Positions 6,251-8,193 of a DNA stretch of 8,193 bases are shown piece by piece. This DNA is from an uncultured bacterium (GTDB lineage Bacteria > Spirochaetota > Brevinematia > DTOW01). The notes below the pieces were generated by a model. That model had not been told where the DNA came from and ran no database searches. It saw only the letters and a program-made list of their open reading frames with translations. The position numbers and the translations under genes are program-made. Each line of letters starts with the position of its first letter. Position 1 is the stretch's first letter. Location: positions 1-8,193 of the forward strand of contig CALFVP010000069.1 in NCBI GenBank assembly GCA_937928175.1. The letters run 5' to 3'.

Positions 6251-7372
6251 TTAGACGTTTATTAATTCTCTTACTATGTAATCGGAGAATATCCATCCTT
6301 TGAGTGTTGGTATTATTCTATTGTTCTGTATTTTTAGGTATACGTTTTTAAAAAGTTCTAATTTTTGTTGGAATTTGTGGAATTGGTTTTGGTTTAGTAG
6401 TTTTTTTATATTCTCTATTGGAAAACCATCGTTTTTTCTAAAACCTAGCATTACTATTTCTTCAAATTCTTTTGTATTATCAATTTTTTCTTCGTACATT
6501 GAGGGTAAAATGTTTTGTGAGAGTTTTTCTTTGTATTTCTTTACGTTTGTTTCGTTTTGGTATCTCTTTTTGTTTACAAATCCGCAAGCACTTACACCTA
6601 TTCCTATGTATTCTTCTCTATTCCAGTATATTAAGTTATGTATTGATTGAAATCCTGGTTTACTGTAGTTTGATATTTCGTAGTGTATATATCCATTTTC
6701 TGATAGGAATTCATGTATTAATTTAAATTCTTTTTTGAAGTTATCTTTTAGTTTTATTTTACCTCTTTTAAGAAGTAGGTGTATGGGGGTATTTTCTTCT
6801 ACTGTTAACCCGTAAGCTGAGATGTGAGGTATGTCTAACCTTGTTAGTTTTTTTAGTGTTTCTACTAGGTTTTTTTCTGAAGAGTTAGGTATATCGAATA
6901 TTATGTCACAGTTTATATTTACTATGCCATTGTCTTGAAGTGTTTTTATGGCTTTTTCGTTGTCTTCTGGAGAGTTTATTCTTGATAAAGTTTCTAAATC
7001 GTTTTTGTTCATGCTTTGTATTCCTAAACTTACTCTTGTTATACCAATTTTTTTCATTGTTTTTGCAATGTTGTTTGTTATATCTTCGGGGTTTGCTTCT
7101 ATTGTAATTTCTTTTATTTCCGAAAGGCATGTATAGGTTGATATTTCGTCTATAAGTTCGTGTATTAATTCTTCTCCGATGATTGATGGAGTTCCACCAC
7201 CTATATACAAGGTTTTTATCTTTACGTTTTGTCTCATTCTAAAGGGTAGTTCTTTTTTGATGCATTCTAAGTATTCTTTTAGATAATCTTTGTTTTTTGT
7301 AATTACTGTAACAAAATCACAGTAAATACATTTCTTTTTGCAAAAGGGAATATGTATATATAGACCAAACAT
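6251..7372 (-). CDS. hemW: Radical SAM family heme chaperone HemW
   Basis: A cytoplasmic radical-SAM protein of the HemN/HemW family. HemW proteins bind a [4Fe-4S] cluster and heme and are thought to deliver heme to target proteins rather than oxidise coproporphyrinogen. At 373 residues the length is normal for HemW and shorter than HemN. YIHIPFCKKKCIYCDF (5-20) gives the CX3CX2C cluster ligands C11, C15 and C18. The following Asp-Phe replaces the extra Cys typical of HemN. GGGTPS (58-63) is the SAM-binding glycine motif. EANPEDI (93-98) and RVSLGIQS (113-120) are further family blocks. HNLIYWNREEYIGIGVSACG (245-264) is the HemW-type signature. The C-terminal domain ends in a KGWIFSDYIVREL block (358-370). 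The ATG lies one base after the PIN-TRAM stop, with no Shine-Dalgarno sequence, so it is almost certainly co-transcribed and translationally coupled with that gene. Such proteins are often annotated as oxygen-independent coproporphyrinogen III oxidase. The missing fourth Cys argues against that here. Confidence 0.95.
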   Translation of the reverse strand: MFGLYIHIPFCKKKCIYCDFVTVITKNKDYLKEYLECIKKELPFRMRQNVKIKTLYIGGGTPSIIGEELIHELIDEISTYTCLSEIKEITIEANPEDITNNIAKTMKKIGITRVSLGIQSMNKNDLETLSRINSPEDNEKAIKTLQDNGIVNINCDIIFDIPNSSEKNLVETLKKLTRLDIPHISAYGLTVEENTPIHLLLKRGKIKLKDNFKKEFKLIHEFLSENGYIHYEISNYSKPGFQSIHNLIYWNREEYIGIGVSACGFVNKKRYQNETNVKKYKEKLSQNILPSMYEEKIDNTKEFEEIVMLGFRKNDGFPIENIKKLLNQNQFHKFQQKLELFKNVYLKIQNNRIIPTLKGWIFSDYIVRELINV

Positions 7373-7373
7373 T

Positions 7374-8193
7374 TTATTTGTTTTTTGTTTTTTGGGGTTG
7401 GTTTTTGGAATCTTGTTGGTTATTTTCTTCTATTTGTGTAAATATTATCTTTCCTGATGATGTTTGTAAAACACTTGTTACCTTTGCTTCTACTTCTTTT
7501 CCTATGTATTCTCTACCTTTTTCAAGTACTATCATAGTTCCATCAGGTAAATAACCTATTCCTTGGGTTTTTTCTTTACCTTCTTTTATTATTTGTACAG
7601 TTATTTTTTCGCCTGGTAGTAATATTTGCCTTAGTGCTACTGCTAAATCGTTTATGTTAAGTACTTTTATTCCTTCGATTTTGGCAACTTTGTTAAGGTT
7701 ATAGTCGTTTGTTACTATTACCCCGTTTATATCTTTGGCAAGTTTTAGCAATTTTTCATCTGTTTTGTATATGTTTTCATAATCTTTTGTTATTATTTTT
7801 AAATTTATGTGAGGTATTTCTTTTAGTTCGTTTAGTACATCTAATCCTCTTCTTGCTCTGTTTCTTTTGACGTTTTCTTGTGAATCTGCGAGCATCTGTA
7901 TTTCGTGAAGTACAAATTTAGGCACAAGTATTATTCCATCGAGAAACCCAGTTTTTGCTATTTCTGCTATTCTGCCATCTATTATTGCTGATGTATCTAA
8001 TATTTTGTACCTGTAAGGTGATTCATCTTTTGTCTGTTGCGTTATTTCTTCTCTACCTATTGATGTATAAAAAGGTTTTAGTTCTTTTATAAGTATTGGT
8101 GTAAAAAATCCTAAGTATGAGAATGATAATTGAATACACAGTTTTGTTTGTGATGTATAGCCTATACTTGAAAATATGTCTTTTATCAATGAG
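7374..8193 (-). CDS. PIN-TRAM domain protein, YacL-type putative membrane-anchored nuclease, 5'-truncated by window edge
   Basis: Counting from TTG 8187-8189, the visible part is 271 residues. The N-terminal stretch (about 17-37, CIQLSFSYLGFFTPILI) is hydrophobic and looks like the last of the membrane helices that precede the PIN domain in the YacL family. The frame is still open at the window edge (8190-8192 encodes Ser), and no ATG is seen, so the true start lies to the right. The PIN nuclease domain spans about 61-185. Acidic residues expected to bind metal include LDTSAIIDGRI (D65, D71), HE at 96-97, TDEKLL (D144) and TNDYNL (D162). A TRAM domain, a putative RNA-binding beta barrel, follows at about 190-252 (PGEKITVQIIKEGKEKTQGI). 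A Gln/Asn/Lys-rich tail ends the protein. PIN domains with this acidic set are usually Mg-dependent ribonucleases, but the substrate of this family is not established. hemW follows after one base. Confidence 0.92.
   Translation of the reverse strand, partial: SLIKDIFSSIGYTSQTKLCIQLSFSYLGFFTPILIKELKPFYTSIGREEITQQTKDESPYRYKILDTSAIIDGRIAEIAKTGFLDGIILVPKFVLHEIQMLADSQENVKRNRARRGLDVLNELKEIPHINLKIITKDYENIYKTDEKLLKLAKDINGVIVTNDYNLNKVAKIEGIKVLNINDLAVALRQILLPGEKITVQIIKEGKEKTQGIGYLPDGTMIVLEKGREYIGKEVEAKVTSVLQTSSGKIIFTQIEENNQQDSKNQPQKTKNK

Noticed and set aside
6300..6726. Two plus-strand ORFs rich in Phe, Leu and Ser opposite hemW
   Set aside because: They are antisense shadows of hemW, whose conserved motifs on the minus strand account for this DNA. 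Their apparent membrane character comes from complementing Lys and Asn codons.

Overview
This is an AT-rich window, roughly 30% G+C judged by eye from several 60-base lines. Its proteins are rich in Lys, Ile and Asn, and coding is dense. The organism looks like a low-GC bacterium with two membranes. The primary sigma factor has a long non-conserved insert between regions 1.2 and 2.1, which Firmicutes SigA lacks. There is also an MlaE-type lipid-transport permease and a type IV prepilin-like protein. A spirochaete-like or other deep-branching diderm lineage would fit, but the sequence alone does not settle the phylum.

Plus strand, left part (2-5083): the 3' portion of rpoD, which runs in from the left edge; an RNase R/RNase II-family exoribonuclease lacking the usual N-terminal cold-shock domains; a small prepilin or pseudopilin whose start overlaps the end of the exoribonuclease gene; a 100-102-residue protein of unknown function; and an MlaE-family permease joined to it by an ATGA overlap. 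A plausible sigma70-type promoter lies between the prepilin and the small protein gene.

Minus strand, right part (5115-8193), read right to left: a PIN-TRAM (YacL-type) putative membrane-anchored nuclease, cut by the right edge; hemW one base downstream of it; then a 104-base AT-rich spacer; then a secreted or membrane-anchored von Willebrand factor A (VWA) protein. The spacer holds a perfect two-copy 23-bp tandem repeat and a good promoter for the VWA gene. The VWA gene and the MlaE gene converge, with 31 bases between them.

No tRNA, rRNA, CRISPR array, insertion sequence or phage gene is visible, and no non-coding gap exceeds about 105 bases. The genes are mostly conserved housekeeping functions: transcription initiation, RNA decay, heme/radical-SAM chemistry and envelope lipid transport. 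The less ordinary elements are the short exoribonuclease, the duplicated element at the VWA promoter, the near absence of Shine-Dalgarno sequences with two possible leaderless starts, and the orphan envelope genes. I see no clear new multi-gene system here.
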